Of a DNA stretch of 64,000 nucleotides, positions 1 through 53,999 are shown in pieces. Every line of letters starts with the position of its first letter. The stretch's first letter is position 1. Origin of the DNA: Chrysemys picta bellii. Its lineage: Eukaryota; Chordata; Testudines; Emydidae. The stretch spans positions 43,824,882 through 43,888,881 of the forward strand of contig NC_088792.1 of assembly GCF_011386835.1 (NCBI RefSeq). Reading direction: 5' to 3'. The notes beneath the pieces are model-generated. The model was not told the origin of the DNA, did not search any database, and worked only from the letters and a program-made list of their open reading frames with translations. Both the position numbers and the translations under genes were made by a program.

Positions 1-43267
<43,267 letters not shown>

Positions 43268-43605
43268 TTTTTCATTTTCAGACCCCACTTTAATCTATTT
43301 AGGAAATGAAGCATCACAGAAAACTGTAGTTATAAGTCAGCACTTAATTGAGAGAACATACAGCTATTAAGCTCAGGACAAATATGTTGATGACATTTTA
43401 TTTGAAACTGGCATCATATTCTGCCTTCAGTTTTTAAGCTTCTTTTATCTTCAGAACCCATGTTAATTTATTTAGGAAATGAAGCATCTCAGAAAATTTA
43501 ATTATAAGCTAGCATTTAACTGAGAGAACATACAGCTATTAAGCTCAGGATAAATATCTAGGTGACATTTTGTTTAAAACCAGGATCATATTCTGCCTTC
43601 AGTAT
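43268..43605. repeat. Tandem duplication, two copies with 173-bp period
   Basis: The sequence from about 43272-43432 is repeated at about 43445-43605. Both copies share AGGAAATGAAGCATC, AGAGAACATACAGCTATTAA and CATATTCTGCCTTCAGT, with scattered substitutions. The proximal copy carries the splice acceptor of the start-codon exon (TAG). At the equivalent distal site the bases read TAA, so only one acceptor is usable. Confidence 0.85.
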
Positions 43606-43620
43606 TTCAGCAGAACTCCC

Positions 43621-44922
43621 CATGGAAATCAATACATTTGCTTATGTGTGTATACACATGCATTTCTATTTGCATAATCCTTCTGAGTCTATCATTTCAA
43701 AGCATTTATTTTTTTCTGTAATTTATCAGTTATAAAACAAACAGCAATATGATGTGTTTATTTAAAGGAGCCTGCAGTTACTTTGGATTTTTTTCTCTTT
43801 TTACATATTGTTGAATTTTGTTAAATATCTCTCGTATAAAAATAAATGTACTGACTTACCATGAGAATTGTTCTTAGTTACCCTTTCCTTCTCCTTTTCT
43901 GGAAGGCTATAAAGCAATTGACAGATCTACTGTGGTTAGGGACATATGATGGGGCTGGACTTTACTCCTCCTGATTAAAATGTAATGATGAAAAAGCTTT
44001 CAATAGCTGATGTTTGCCAGGTTTTACCACTCCCTTTGGACCTTGCCTAGCCCCATGAGGTAAATGTGTGTGTGCTCTTAACTCCGCCTTCCCAAAGGAG
44101 AATGTTTAACAAAGTCTTGAATGAACTACTGGGTTACTGTCATTCATGTAAACAGCTCTGAAAAATCCCCTAATATCCCACCCTAAAGAAAATCCTTGCT
44201 ATTTACTGAGGACTTTATTAGCCTGTTAATTCTCAGGATTGCTTCCCCACTGTGTTAGGGATGGAGCAGAATAGCACTGCTCCAAGAGATGCTCCAGGAG
44301 AAATTCCTCCTTAGTGGGAGTGAACGCACTATAACAGCCTGAACCACGGTAGGTAGGAGAGACAGGATTAGTACCCTACCTCGTCCCTGCCCCCATTAGG
44401 GTGGTTTGCACCAGAAGGCACAGTTCTTTTGCACTAAGGAGCATATCCTCCCTTGCCTGAGTACTCACACATCAGCAGAGCATGGTCTGGTCCAAATGAG
44501 GAAGTCCAGCAGAGATACTTTGTGAGACACTGGATCACACAGCTAAATCACTTAATCTAGTTTAATTCATGATATAGCCTCCTCCAATTTGCTCATTTCG
44601 AAGCCTAGAATGAATAATCTGAATAACCATAGCATCCTGGCTGCTTTCATTTTAGAGTTTGATTTGTTACTTCAACAGCTCTACAACTTCTTTGTAGATT
44701 TGTGGCTCTCTAGTCCCCAACTATGAAAGGACTTTTTCAGAGGGAAGTATTTACCTTGAGGTTTCCTAAAATTAATGTATATTATATATGGACTTGAGTG
44801 TTAAAAAGAAATCCTAACAAAATCAGTTAGGTTTAAAATTCTATGCTTTCAAATGTCTTTTATTTTTGAAAGCTTGGAAAGACAGTATACATAATTGAAT
44901 TAGCATGTTCAGAGTAAAAGAC
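43621..44922. promoter_or_regulatory. Candidate promoter region of the ABCB1-like gene
   Basis: The only stretch between the start-codon exon and the upstream repeat nest that lacks a recognisable transposon. It contains the putative exon 1 donor (43860) and one GC-box-like site. There is no CpG island or TATA box. Assigned by position only. Confidence 0.3.
43860..44060 (-). other. ABCB1: Probable non-coding first exon of the ABCB1-like gene
   Basis: A strong donor (CATG|GTAAGT) sits at 43860/43859 on the minus strand, 565 bp upstream of the start-codon exon, with no open reading frame continuing through it. In the family a non-coding exon precedes the ATG exon, so this is the best candidate 5'UTR exon. 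The outer limit is a guess. A GC-box-like GGGAAGGCGGAG on the minus strand (about 44082-44093) lies just upstream, but no TATA box or CpG island is evident. Only transcript data could confirm it. Confidence 0.35.
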
Positions 44923-45025
44923 TAAGGCCATGTCTACAGTACAAACTTTAGTTGACACAAGTTAGCCCCATGGTTAGTATATTGTGCATATTTGGCTGCT
45001 TGCATTATTGCTGCACTCACTCACC

Positions 45026-45419
45026 CGGGGGTGAAAGTAACTTAAAAGTCTTATTGGTACAGGGGCCTCGCTCCAGCGGGGCCTTGAGCAAAAGGGGCAA
45101 GGCTGGGGGTCAGCTTCCCCCAGCCAGCACTTCCATGCTGCCCAGCTTGCGCAGCCTGGGGCTCCAGTGGCAGTAGCAGAAGTGGCGGCCGGGAGCCCCG
45201 GGCCCTTTTAAATCACCAGGCCTCAGGCAGCTGCCCCTTTTGCCCTCCTCCTCCCCCTCGGCAGCCCTGGGACGCTACCAGCAGGGCCACCAATGGGGGG
45301 CGGGGGCAAAAGGGACAGCGCGGCAGGGCTTTAACGTCGGTTCTGTACGGGCCCGTACCGGAGGCCACTTCTTACCAGTATGCTGTGTACCAGTCCATAC
45401 CAGCCCACTTTCAACTCTG
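45026..45419. mobile_element. hAT-type short element with perfect 8-bp duplication
   Basis: 394 bp from CGGGGGTGAAAGTAAC to CCCACTTTCAACTCTG, flanked by identical CACTCACC at 45018-45025 and 45420-45427. The interior is GC-rich with a GTACGGGCCCGTAC palindrome. Long frames inside are non-genic. Confidence 0.85.
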
Positions 45420-46415
45420 CACTCACCACAAGTGATTGTGTTGATGCACAGTGCAGTGCTCAATGGGTAGTTATCCCGTGTGCCATTCACCAGTGGCCTG
45501 AGCAATGCCTTCTGGGAAATTTTTACAAGACATTGTGGGGTGGAAACAGGTTGTGCAGGCGTGACTGTGGCAACTTTCTCCATCCCATATTGCCATCCAT
45601 ATCTCATAATTTTTGCACTTTTTTAAAGTCCCACAAACCCATATAGTACCTTTTACTGTCACGATCTGACAGAATCATGGAATTCACAGAGCTCTGCGCT
45701 ATTGTGATGAATGTTGCAAACACACCCTCTGGTATTTACAGAGCCACAGGAAGTACTGCAACCACTGGTGACATGACAATTTTTTGAGGACAGATTTCTA
45801 AGATACATAGCAAAAAAAAAAAAAAAAAGTGGGGTTGTTGGCGCTTAGCCCAACCTCAAGTTAGCAGGACAAAGTTATCAACTTTTCATTGTTTTACTTG
45901 AACAAGGAGAAGTAGCAGTACAACAAATGGATGAAGAAAGTTGTCTGGTGGGAACTTGATACCTTGCTTCCAGCTCCCATTGTGTAACTCCTGTGTGCCT
46001 CACAATGCATTATGAACATTTTCCAAAAGGCATTGACCTGCAGGGTAGTGCATGTCAGGGAAAGTGTGGGACCCTTAATGAATGGGGGAGGCAACCTAGT
46101 GACAGATAATGTGGAAAAAGCTGAAGTACTCAAGACTTTTTTTGCCTCGGTCTTCACAGACAAGGTCAGCTCCCAGACTGCTGTCCTGGGCAACACAGTA
46201 CGGGGAGGAGGTGAGCAGTGTGAAATGCCCTCAGTGGTGAAAGAACAGATTAAGGACTATTTAGAAAAGCTGGACATGCACAAGTTCATGGGTCCAGATC
46301 TAATGGATCGGAAGGTGCTGAGGGAATTGGCTGATGTGATTGCAGAGCCATTGGCCATTATCTTTGAAAACTTGTGGTGATTGGGGGAGGTCCCGGATGA
46401 TTGGAAAAAGGCAAA

Positions 46416-48922
46416 CAGAAGCGTAGTGAGCGCCCTCTATACCCTCCGACTGGAGGGGGGCCCGCAAGGAAGGGGGCCCCTAAAAGTGGCAAAAAAATGT
46501 AAGGTATAACTAGGTAAGTGACATTTATTGACGCTATTGCACAATCCATGTCGGTTTTACTGACAAAACCGTGAAGTCATTATGATACATCATAATGCTA
46601 TTGGCTACATCAGTTGTCTGTCGGTCAGTTTCGAATTTTAGTTGGACCCATTCAAAGAATGTGTATTTGCGTTCATAATGGTGGTCGGCGGATAAATGTT
46701 ATTAATTTAGTTGTTTAATTTTTTATCGTTTGAAACTATTCGTTTCCAACGCAGAAGCGTGCTTTGTGATGTTTAAGAGAACGTATAAGAGTGGAGCTAG
46801 TAAATGAAAGGCAGCAAAAGATGCTGAGAAGTAACTTGAGAAAATTCCAAAGTTGTCAACGTATTTTGCGCTGCAATCCAACGTACAGGTACAGGCACAT
46901 GAAACGGACAGCGCTAGCAGCGACGAATCGTATCCAGAAGTATCCAGAAGGTACATCTATTGACCAACTCGAATTGCAGGCTTTTCTGAAAGAAAGAGAT
47001 TTCTGGAGAAATGTTGTCAAACACATGGTTGATGTCGTTATTTTCTTGTCTGAAAGAAACGTGGCATTTCGAGGAAGTAATGAAAAGCTCGGCGATCCTT
47101 CGAATGGCAACTTTTTGGGACTGTTTGAATTGCTTGCAAAGTATGATACTGTCCTCAGCGAACTTTTACAGAGGATTAAGAAGGCACAGACACATGTTCA
47201 GTACCTCAGTCCACAGATCCAAAACGAGCTGATTCAACTTGTTGCCAGTAACATTCAAGAGGCCAACATAGCGCAGCTTAAAAAAGCAAAATATTATTCA
47301 GTTATTTTGGACTGTACTCCCAACATGTCACATGAAGAACAGATGTGTGTGGTGTTATGCTTTGTTGAATGCAACGGTGAAGATGGTGTCAATATTCGTG
47401 AAGCGTTTGTTGGTTTTCTTAATGTTCATGATACAACTGGCGAGGGCTTATTGGAAGCGTTTCTTGAAAAGGCAAACAACTTAGGAATAGACATTGCTGA
47501 CATAACAAGCCAAGCTTATGATAACGGCACAAATATGAGAGGAAAGAATAAAGGAGTTCAAGCGCGCATGCTAGAAATAAATGACCGTGCCTTGTATGTA
47601 CCATGTGGAGCTCACACTTGGAATCTTGTGATCTCAGAAATATGCCGTTGACTTTTTCGGTCTGATTAACAGAATATACGTTATCTTTTCTTCTTCATCT
47701 TCACGTTGGGATATACTTCAGGAACATATGCCAATATATGTTAAAGCGTTATCGGACACTCGTTGGGAGTCGAGAATTGATGCTGTGAAGCCATTGCGTT
47801 ATCACCTTGAAGAATTGTGCAATGCTTTGTCATCTTTGCGAGAATATGCGCTCAAAAAGAAAAATGGCAATACAGCAACAGAAGCTGGTGTGCTTTTAGA
47901 CCATGTTACTACGTGGCCTTTTGTTCTGACTGTGTATACGTGGTACGAAATACTATTTCATGTCAATAAAACCAGCAAATTAATTCAGTCACCAGATGTG
48001 TCAATTGACGTACTGCAGGCAGAAGTCGGTGCTACAAAGAAGTTTTTGGAAGACTATCAAAATACAGGATATATCTCTGTGGTCACAAATGCATGTGAAA
48101 TAGCAGAGCATATGGGTATTGAGCAGGTGTTTCCAGAAACCAGGGTGCGACGTAAGAAGAGAATGTTTGATTACGAATGTGCTGATGATTCGAGTCATCT
48201 TTCTGCCGAAGAAAAATTCAAATCACAGTTCTTTCTTGTTCTCACTGATCAGGCCATATCTTCTGTTTCGTCGCGATTTGGCCAAATTGTGGAGCGGTAT
48301 AAGTTTTTTGGATTTCTGTACAACGCTAACAGCCTGAAGCAGTGTCACAGAGAAAATGAACTGGAGAATCACAGCAAAAATTTTGAAAGAAAAATGGGAG
48401 ACATTGATGCCAATGAACTCATAATGGAATTGAATCGTTTTATTTATGTCATCGAGAAAGAGAGAGGACTTGTCACGGCAAACAATTTTTTAATGTACGT
48501 ATACAAGAACAGCCTTCAGGAGATATATCTGAATCTTTGCATTTGCATCAGAATTCTTCTGACCACACCAGTTACTGTCGCTGGTGCTGAAAGGAGCTTC
48601 AGCAGAATGAAACTGATCAGGAATATCCTGCGCTCAACCATGACAGATGACAGGCTTTCTGCACTTGCAGTTATCTCAATCGAAAACAAGATTGCCAGAT
48701 CTCTGGACTATGATGCATTGATTAACCAATTTGCGGAGAACAAGGCTCGAAAGAAGCGCTTTGCGTAAATACGGAATACATGTACACTGTAGGCCTATGT
48801 ATACATAATATGAACCCTGTATATTGTATAAAATAAATACCGCATTCCAGTTTCTGCATTGTAAGGGGCCCCGCCCAGACAAATGTTCGTAGAGGGCCAC
48901 GTTCTTTGTTGCTATGGCCCTG
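46416..48922 (+). mobile_element. 2.5-kb hAT transposon with perfect target duplication
   Basis: Bounded by AAGGCAAA at 46408-46415 and 48923-48930, with ends CAGAAGCGTAGTGAGCGCCC and, at the right, GTTGCTATGGCCCTG. The subterminal CCCTCTA and GGGGCCCC stretches are partly complementary between ends. It is inserted in a CR1 copy, so it is younger than that CR1. Confidence 0.92.
46769..48768 (+). pseudogene. hAT transposase of the TTF-finger/ZMYM-like type, frameshifted and internally deleted
   Basis: Three frame segments. 46769-46960 reads MFKRTYKSGASK then, past TGA and TAA stops, LEKIPKLSTYFALQSN. 46791-47651 (286 residues, start not genuine) contains NVAFRGSNEKLG, AKYYSVILDCTPNMSHEEQM and the catalytic-core phrase DITSQAYDNGTNMRGKNKGV. 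From about 47641 the +1 frame continues VDFFGLINRIYVIF into 47728-48768 (346 residues), with LSDTRWESR and the dimerisation end PVTVAGAERSFSRMKL and LSALAVISIENKIAR. The cysteine-rich TTF finger expected between the basic N-terminus and IDQLELQAF is missing. Confidence 0.88.
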
Positions 48923-50410
48923 AAGGCAAATATAGTGACCATCTTTAAAAAAGGGAAGAAGAACCACCTGGGGAACTACAGACCAGTCAGTCTCACCTCA
49001 GTCCCTGGAAAAATTATGGAACAGATCCTCAAGGAAACCATTTTGAAGCACTTGGAGGAGAGGAAGGTGATCAGGAACAGTCAACATGGATTCACCAAGG
49101 ACAATTCATGCCTGACCAACCTGATCGTCTTCTATGATGAGATAACTGGCTCTGTGGATATGGGGAAAGCGCTGGACATGATATATCTTGACTTTAGCGA
49201 AGCTTTTGATATGGTCTCCCACAGCATTCTTGCCAGCAAGTTAAAAAAGTATGGATTGGATGAATGGACTATAAGGTGGATAGAAAGCTGGCTAGGTTGT
49301 CGGGCTCAATGGATAGTGATCAATGGCTCGATATCTAGTTGGCAGCTGGTATCAAGTGGAGTACCCCAGGGGTCAGTCCTGGGGCCGGTTTTGTTCAACA
49401 TCTTTATTTATGATCTGGATGATGGGATGGATTGCACTCTCAGCAAGTTCACAGATGACACTAAGCTGGGGGAAGAGGTAGATACACTAGAGGGTAGGGA
49501 TAGGGTCCAGAGTGACCAAGACAAATTAGAGGATTGGGCCAAAAGAAATCTGATGAGTTTCAATAAGTTCTGCACTTAGGATGGAAGAATCCCATGCACC
49601 GCTACAGGCTGGACACCGACTGGCTAAGTAGCAGTTCTGCAGAAAAGGACCTGGGTATTGCAGTGGATGAGAAGCTGGATATGAGTCAGCAGTGTGTCCT
49701 TGTTGCCAAGAAGGCTAACGGCATATTGGGCTGCATAGTAGGAGCATTGCCAGCAGATTGAGGGAAGTGATTATTCCCCTCTATTCGGCACTGTGAGGCC
49801 ACACCTGGAGTATTGCATCCAGTTTTGGGCCCCCTACTACAGAAAGGATGTGGACAAATTGGAGAGTCCAGCGGAAGGCAACAAAAATGGTCAGGGGGCT
49901 GGGGGACATGAACTGGGCTTGTATAGTCTGCAGAAGAGAAGAGTGAGGGGGATTTGATAGCAGCCTTCAACTACCTGAAGGGGGGGTTCCAAAGAGGATG
50001 GAGCTCAGCTGTTCTCAGTGGTGGTAGATGACAGAACAAGGAGCAATGGTCTCAAGTTGCAGTGGCGGAGGTCTAGGTTGGATATTAGGAAACACTAATT
50101 CACTAGGAGGGTAGTGAAGCACTGTAATGGGTTACCTAGGGAGGTGATGGAATCTCCATCCTCAGAGGTTTTTAAGACCTGGCTTGACAAAGCCCTGGCT
50201 GGGATGATTTAGTTGGTGTTGGTCCTGCTTTGAGCAGAGGGTTGGACTAGATGACCTCCCGAGGTCTCTTCCAACCCTAATCTTCTATGATTCTATGCCA
50301 CACACTGACACCTATTCGAGATGCACCACATTTTGCATTGACACAATCACTTCTGATGAGTACATGCAGTGCCGATGCAAGCAGCCAAGTATGCACACAC
50401 ATGTGATATA

Positions 50411-50624
50411 GAACAGGAGTACTTGTGGCACCTTAGAGACTAACAGATTTATTAGACCATAAGCTTTCGTGGACTACAGCCCACTTCTTCGGATGCATAT
50501 AGACAGAAGTAGGCTGTAGTCCACGAAAGCTTATGCTCTAATAAATCTGTTAGTCTCTAAGGTGCCACAAGTACTCCTGTTCTTTTTGCGGATACAGACT
50601 AACACGGCTGCTACTCTGAAATAC
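50411..50624. mobile_element. Foldback element built from Penelope-type 3' ends
   Basis: 214 bp. The left arm GAACAGGAGTACTTGTGGCA reads back as its complement at 50561-50584. The right half TAGTCCACGAAAGCTTATGC, TTAGTCTCTAAGGTGCCACA matches the 3' end of the Penelope-like copy at 8520-8597 almost base for base and adds a tail ACTAACACGGCTGCTACTCT. Flanks GTGATATA at 50403-50410 and 50625-50632 are identical. Confidence 0.85.
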
Positions 50625-50670
50625 GTGATATACTAACTGTGGCGGCATGTATAGTGTAGACATGACCTAA

Positions 50671-52459
50671 GGAATCACCTTAAGCTAAGTCAACATAAGT
50701 CACTCTTAACTAAAATAAGGGGGGGGGAGGGTTGCATGAATTAATTAAATCAGTTTCTAAACCAATTTAATTAAATCCATACAAATTGTACCATTTAAGC
50801 ACAGCCCATAGTAAAAGTTATTGTGAAAACACATTACTCCAGGGAAAGTGCCAAGAGGCGTTGTGCCTCCATGTGCCTCCTGTGTGTGCCGCTTACTACC
50901 CCCTGTGTAGCTGGCCAGTCCTGCTGCCTGGAACATAGTGCAGGAACCAAGCCCTGGACATGCAGAGAAATACTGAGAGAACAGTTCTGCTGTCCTTGGA
51001 ACACAGGCAATATAATTCTGCCTGGCCCTTTCAAGGGAAAGAAATCTCCCTTTACCTATAAATCATTTGTCTCACCTGGGTCATATTTTTAAAGAAAATT
51101 TCCCCAGGATAAATTTGTAAACCTTTCCTGGCCTTGATTACACAGTTATTATCCATATTCCCATTATTGTTTAACTGCCCAGATCTAAACAAAATCTGGT
51201 ACTGAGCCTTGTGTTTCCACCAAGCTTTGCCCCTTCAGCTTCATGTTCCCCCACTTTCCTCATTTCCCAAACTGGGAGAGAGGTTTTCAGTAGACACCTG
51301 TGACAGTCTGTCATGACCTTCTTTAAATTTATAACCATTCTTCTTTTGTGGCCATTAACTGAACTTTTTCCTTTATTTTGTCATTATTGCCAATTTCCCT
51401 TGTTTTACAAAAAACAACTATCATATAATTGTTCAATATGGTCATGAACCAGATTAGAATCCTTTCTGTCATCGGATATATTAGACATATTTTTTTTCAG
51501 GGCTCATGGTGATCAGCTTCCATCTTCCTCTTTAGCAGCTACTTCCTCTTCTGGTATAGTGCTTCAAGAAAAGATTCAAGTTCTGTGGCAAATTCCACAG
51601 CCTCTCAGAGTGTTTTTGGTCTCCTTTCATTGACTTTGATCTGCAAGTCCAAGTCCAGCTGAGCATCTATATAATTGGTCCGTCCCCAGTCTATTTTGGA
51701 AGGCCTCGTTGGTATCTGGTTGTGCCAGGACTAGCCTCACAGGTCCTCTGGTAGTTCAAGTGGGGTTTCTTCTTTCCCTCTCCTTCTAGCCTTTAGCTGT
51801 GCCCTGTTCAGCCCAACCCCTGCCTCGGGCCTACAGGAGAGTTAATCCAGCCCTGCCTGCGGCCCAGGCAACACATATATGTGGCCCACAATAGGTAATC
51901 AGTTGAGAACCACTGATATACTGACTCCTCAGCTGCCCCAGAACCTGCATGGTGCATAATAAGCACAAACTTCCTCCAGCGGAAGCCCACTCCCAGCCCA
52001 TGCAAATGGCAAAGCCCAAAATAAAGCTGAGCTCCAAACACAAGCCCAAAAACCTGCAACCCACAACTCAACAAAATTTAAAGCCATTTTAAAAAATGTA
52101 AGCCCAATTCTGCTTATTATATGCTGGCTTTTTATACCTGCCACCCATGCTCCCAAGCCACTACCAGGCCCAAAAAAACTCTCTAGCTTTTTCCAGGGTC
52201 ACACTGTGTTCACAGGCTCCTGCTTGGCTCCCTTGCCGCTCCCTCACTTTCTGTTCTTGGCTGTGCTCAATTTCTATGTGATCTCTCTTCCCACTCACAC
52301 ATCTCTACACAAAACATGACTCAGCCAAAAGTTCCTGGGCAGGTTCACACACAGCTGGTATCTTCTGGACATATGCTTACAGGTATATTAATTGAAGAAT
52401 AAATTCACACCTCTCTCAATGGGGTTTAAACTCAACCATAACAAGGTTTCAATAGTATT
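50671..52459. other. Upstream intergenic sequence, mostly unassigned
   Basis: Contains a G-run at 50720-50730 and a hAT right-end remnant at about 51850-51921 (GCGGCCCAGGCAAC ... CAGTTGAGAACCACTG). No coding region was supported. Confidence 0.45.
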
Positions 52460-52640
52460 TACCCTCACAACACCACTGTGAGATACAGACATGCTATTAT
52501 CCACATTTTGCAGATGGGGAACTGAGGTACAAAGAGGCTGTGACTTTCCCAAAGTCACATAGGAAGCCTGTGATAGAGCAGAGAATTGAATTGAGCTCTC
52601 CAAATGCCCAGGTTAGTGTCCAAACCACTGGGTTACCCTT
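52460..52640 (-). mobile_element. MIR SINE remnant
   Basis: CTATTATCCACATTTTGCAG, GGAACTGAGGTACAAAGAGG, CCAAAGTCACATAGGAAGCC and CCAAACCACTGGGTTACC are the reverse complement of the MIR consensus order. Confidence 0.75.
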
Positions 52641-52950
52641 CCTCTGCTGTGAAACAGCTGTGTTCAGCAAAGGCATTCTGGACTAATAAGTCCATACTAG
52701 AAGTAGGAATTGCCTTCATCAGTTGCTAGCCCAATTTTCTCCCAAGATTTTTGTACTCTCTGCCATGCTGCTCCGGATGCATGGGAGGAGCTCCCTGTTA
52801 AAATTTATGTTAAAATTCATAAATATCCATGACATTCTTCTTCTTAGAATTCACCTGTGCCATGATGACTACAAATTATGTGACAAAGGATAGACAGTTG
52901 GTGTGATCTGCCTGCTTTTTATTGTACTAGACATGATCATTTTCCTTTCA

Positions 52951-53490
52951 TAGTTTCATAGAGTTCAGGGCTGGAATGTACCATTAGATCATCTAGTCTG
53001 ACCTCCTGTACATCACAGGCCATTAAATTTCACTCGGTTACCACTACAGTAAGCCCAAAGACAACTAAACTGTGCCACAGGCAGAGAAGAGACCAAAGTA
53101 CCACCCATGACTGAGGCCCTTGCAATAGCAGAGAATTGAATAGGTGAGAAATGCCCAAGTGATCCTAGCAGGCATATCACATCCCATGCTACAGAGGAAA
53201 GGGAACCCCTCCTTTCCCAACCCCAAATATGGCAATCAGTATGACCTTGTGTGTGAGAGAAAAACATACTATCAAGGCATCTACAAAGAGCACTGATTCT
53301 TCCCAGCCCTTGTCCTGTTTGCAGCTGTGGACAATTACTGATCTTTTAGAGGAAAGGAGGAAGAGAGTACTTCAAGCCAATGGTGCATGAGGTGGAAAAA
53401 ATCCTTCCTGATCCCCACAGGTAACTAACTGAAGACCTGAAGGATGAGAATTGATTATGTCATTATCTTAATGCAGAACTGCAAGTGTTA
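52951..53490 (-). mobile_element. CR1-type 3' portion
   Basis: Starts TTTCATAGAGTTCAGGGCTG and continues CATCTAGTCTGACCTCCTGT, which is the reversed CR1 tail. The inner part (AAATCCTTCCTGATCCCC) fits a longer 3'UTR. Confidence 0.65.
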
Positions 53491-53561
53491 TGAGCAGGTT
53501 GAGGGCAATGCAGGCAATCCTGTTCTTCTTATGGTATTTGAAGGAAGGGGATGAACAGGGG

Positions 53562-53990
53562 GACTCATAGATTCCAAGGCTAGAAGGGACCACTATGACC
53601 ATATGCTCCCCCTCACTCCCCTACACACAGGCCATAGAATTTCTCCCAGATGCTTGATTAAAGCAGTGGTTCTCAATAAGGGGTACATGTAGCGTGGGGG
53701 TACATCAACTCATCTAGATATTTGCCTAGTTTTACAACAGGTGACATAAAAACCACTAACAAAGTCTGTAGAAACAAAAATTTCATACAAAATGAGAAAG
53801 TAAGCAATTTTTCAATAATAGTGTGTTGTGACACTTATATTTTTATATCTATTTTGTAAGCAAGTGGTTTTTAAGTGAGGTGAAACTTGAGGTACACAAG
53901 ACAAATCAGACTCCTGAAAGGGGTACAGTAGTCTGGAAAGGCTGAGAACCACTGGATTAAAGCATATCTTTTAGAAAGCTACCTAGATAT
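53562..53990 (-). mobile_element. CR1-type 3' portion interrupted by a hAT short element
   Basis: GACTCATAGATTCCAAGGCT, AGAAGGGACCACTATGACCA is a CR1-type tail. It is broken at 53663 by the hAT element and resumes with CATATCTTTTAGAAAGC. Confidence 0.65.
53664..53954. mobile_element. hAT-type short element with perfect 8-bp duplication
   Basis: 291 bp from CAGTGGTTCTCAATAAGG to GGCTGAGAACCACTG, flanked by GATTAAAG at 53656-53663 and 53955-53962. No coding. The ends are the classic hAT form also seen at 1495-1839. Confidence 0.9.
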
Positions 53991-53999
53991 CACTGTTCC

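Larger units (their letters stand above)
46054..50297 (+). mobile_element. CR1 LINE interrupted by a hAT transposon
   Basis: CR1 RT sequence occupies 46054-46415 ([15 protein letters not shown], [17 protein letters not shown]) and resumes at 48931-50297 ([26 protein letters not shown]) to the terminal ATTCTATG-type end. The break falls inside the conserved WKKAN(V) codons. The 3' part has several indels, and an RT gap follows MSFNK at about 49566, so it is more decayed than the copy at 28631-32128. Confidence 0.9.
44923..50670. mobile_element. Long-inverted-repeat DNA element carrying nested insertions
   Basis: Left end TAAGGCCATGTCTACAGTAC and right end TAGTGTAGACATGACCTAA are inverted. Complementarity continues inside: AAGTGATTGTGTTGATGCAC (about 45430) versus TGCATTGACACAATCACTTC (about 50335). 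Removing inserts at 45026-45419, 46054-50297 and 50411-50624 leaves under 1 kb. No transposase is visible. The Harbinger-like assignment is a guess. Confidence 0.65.

Noticed and set aside
44952..45646. Several frames of 74-110 residues
   Set aside because: They fall in the outer element and the GC-rich hAT short element; no homology visible.
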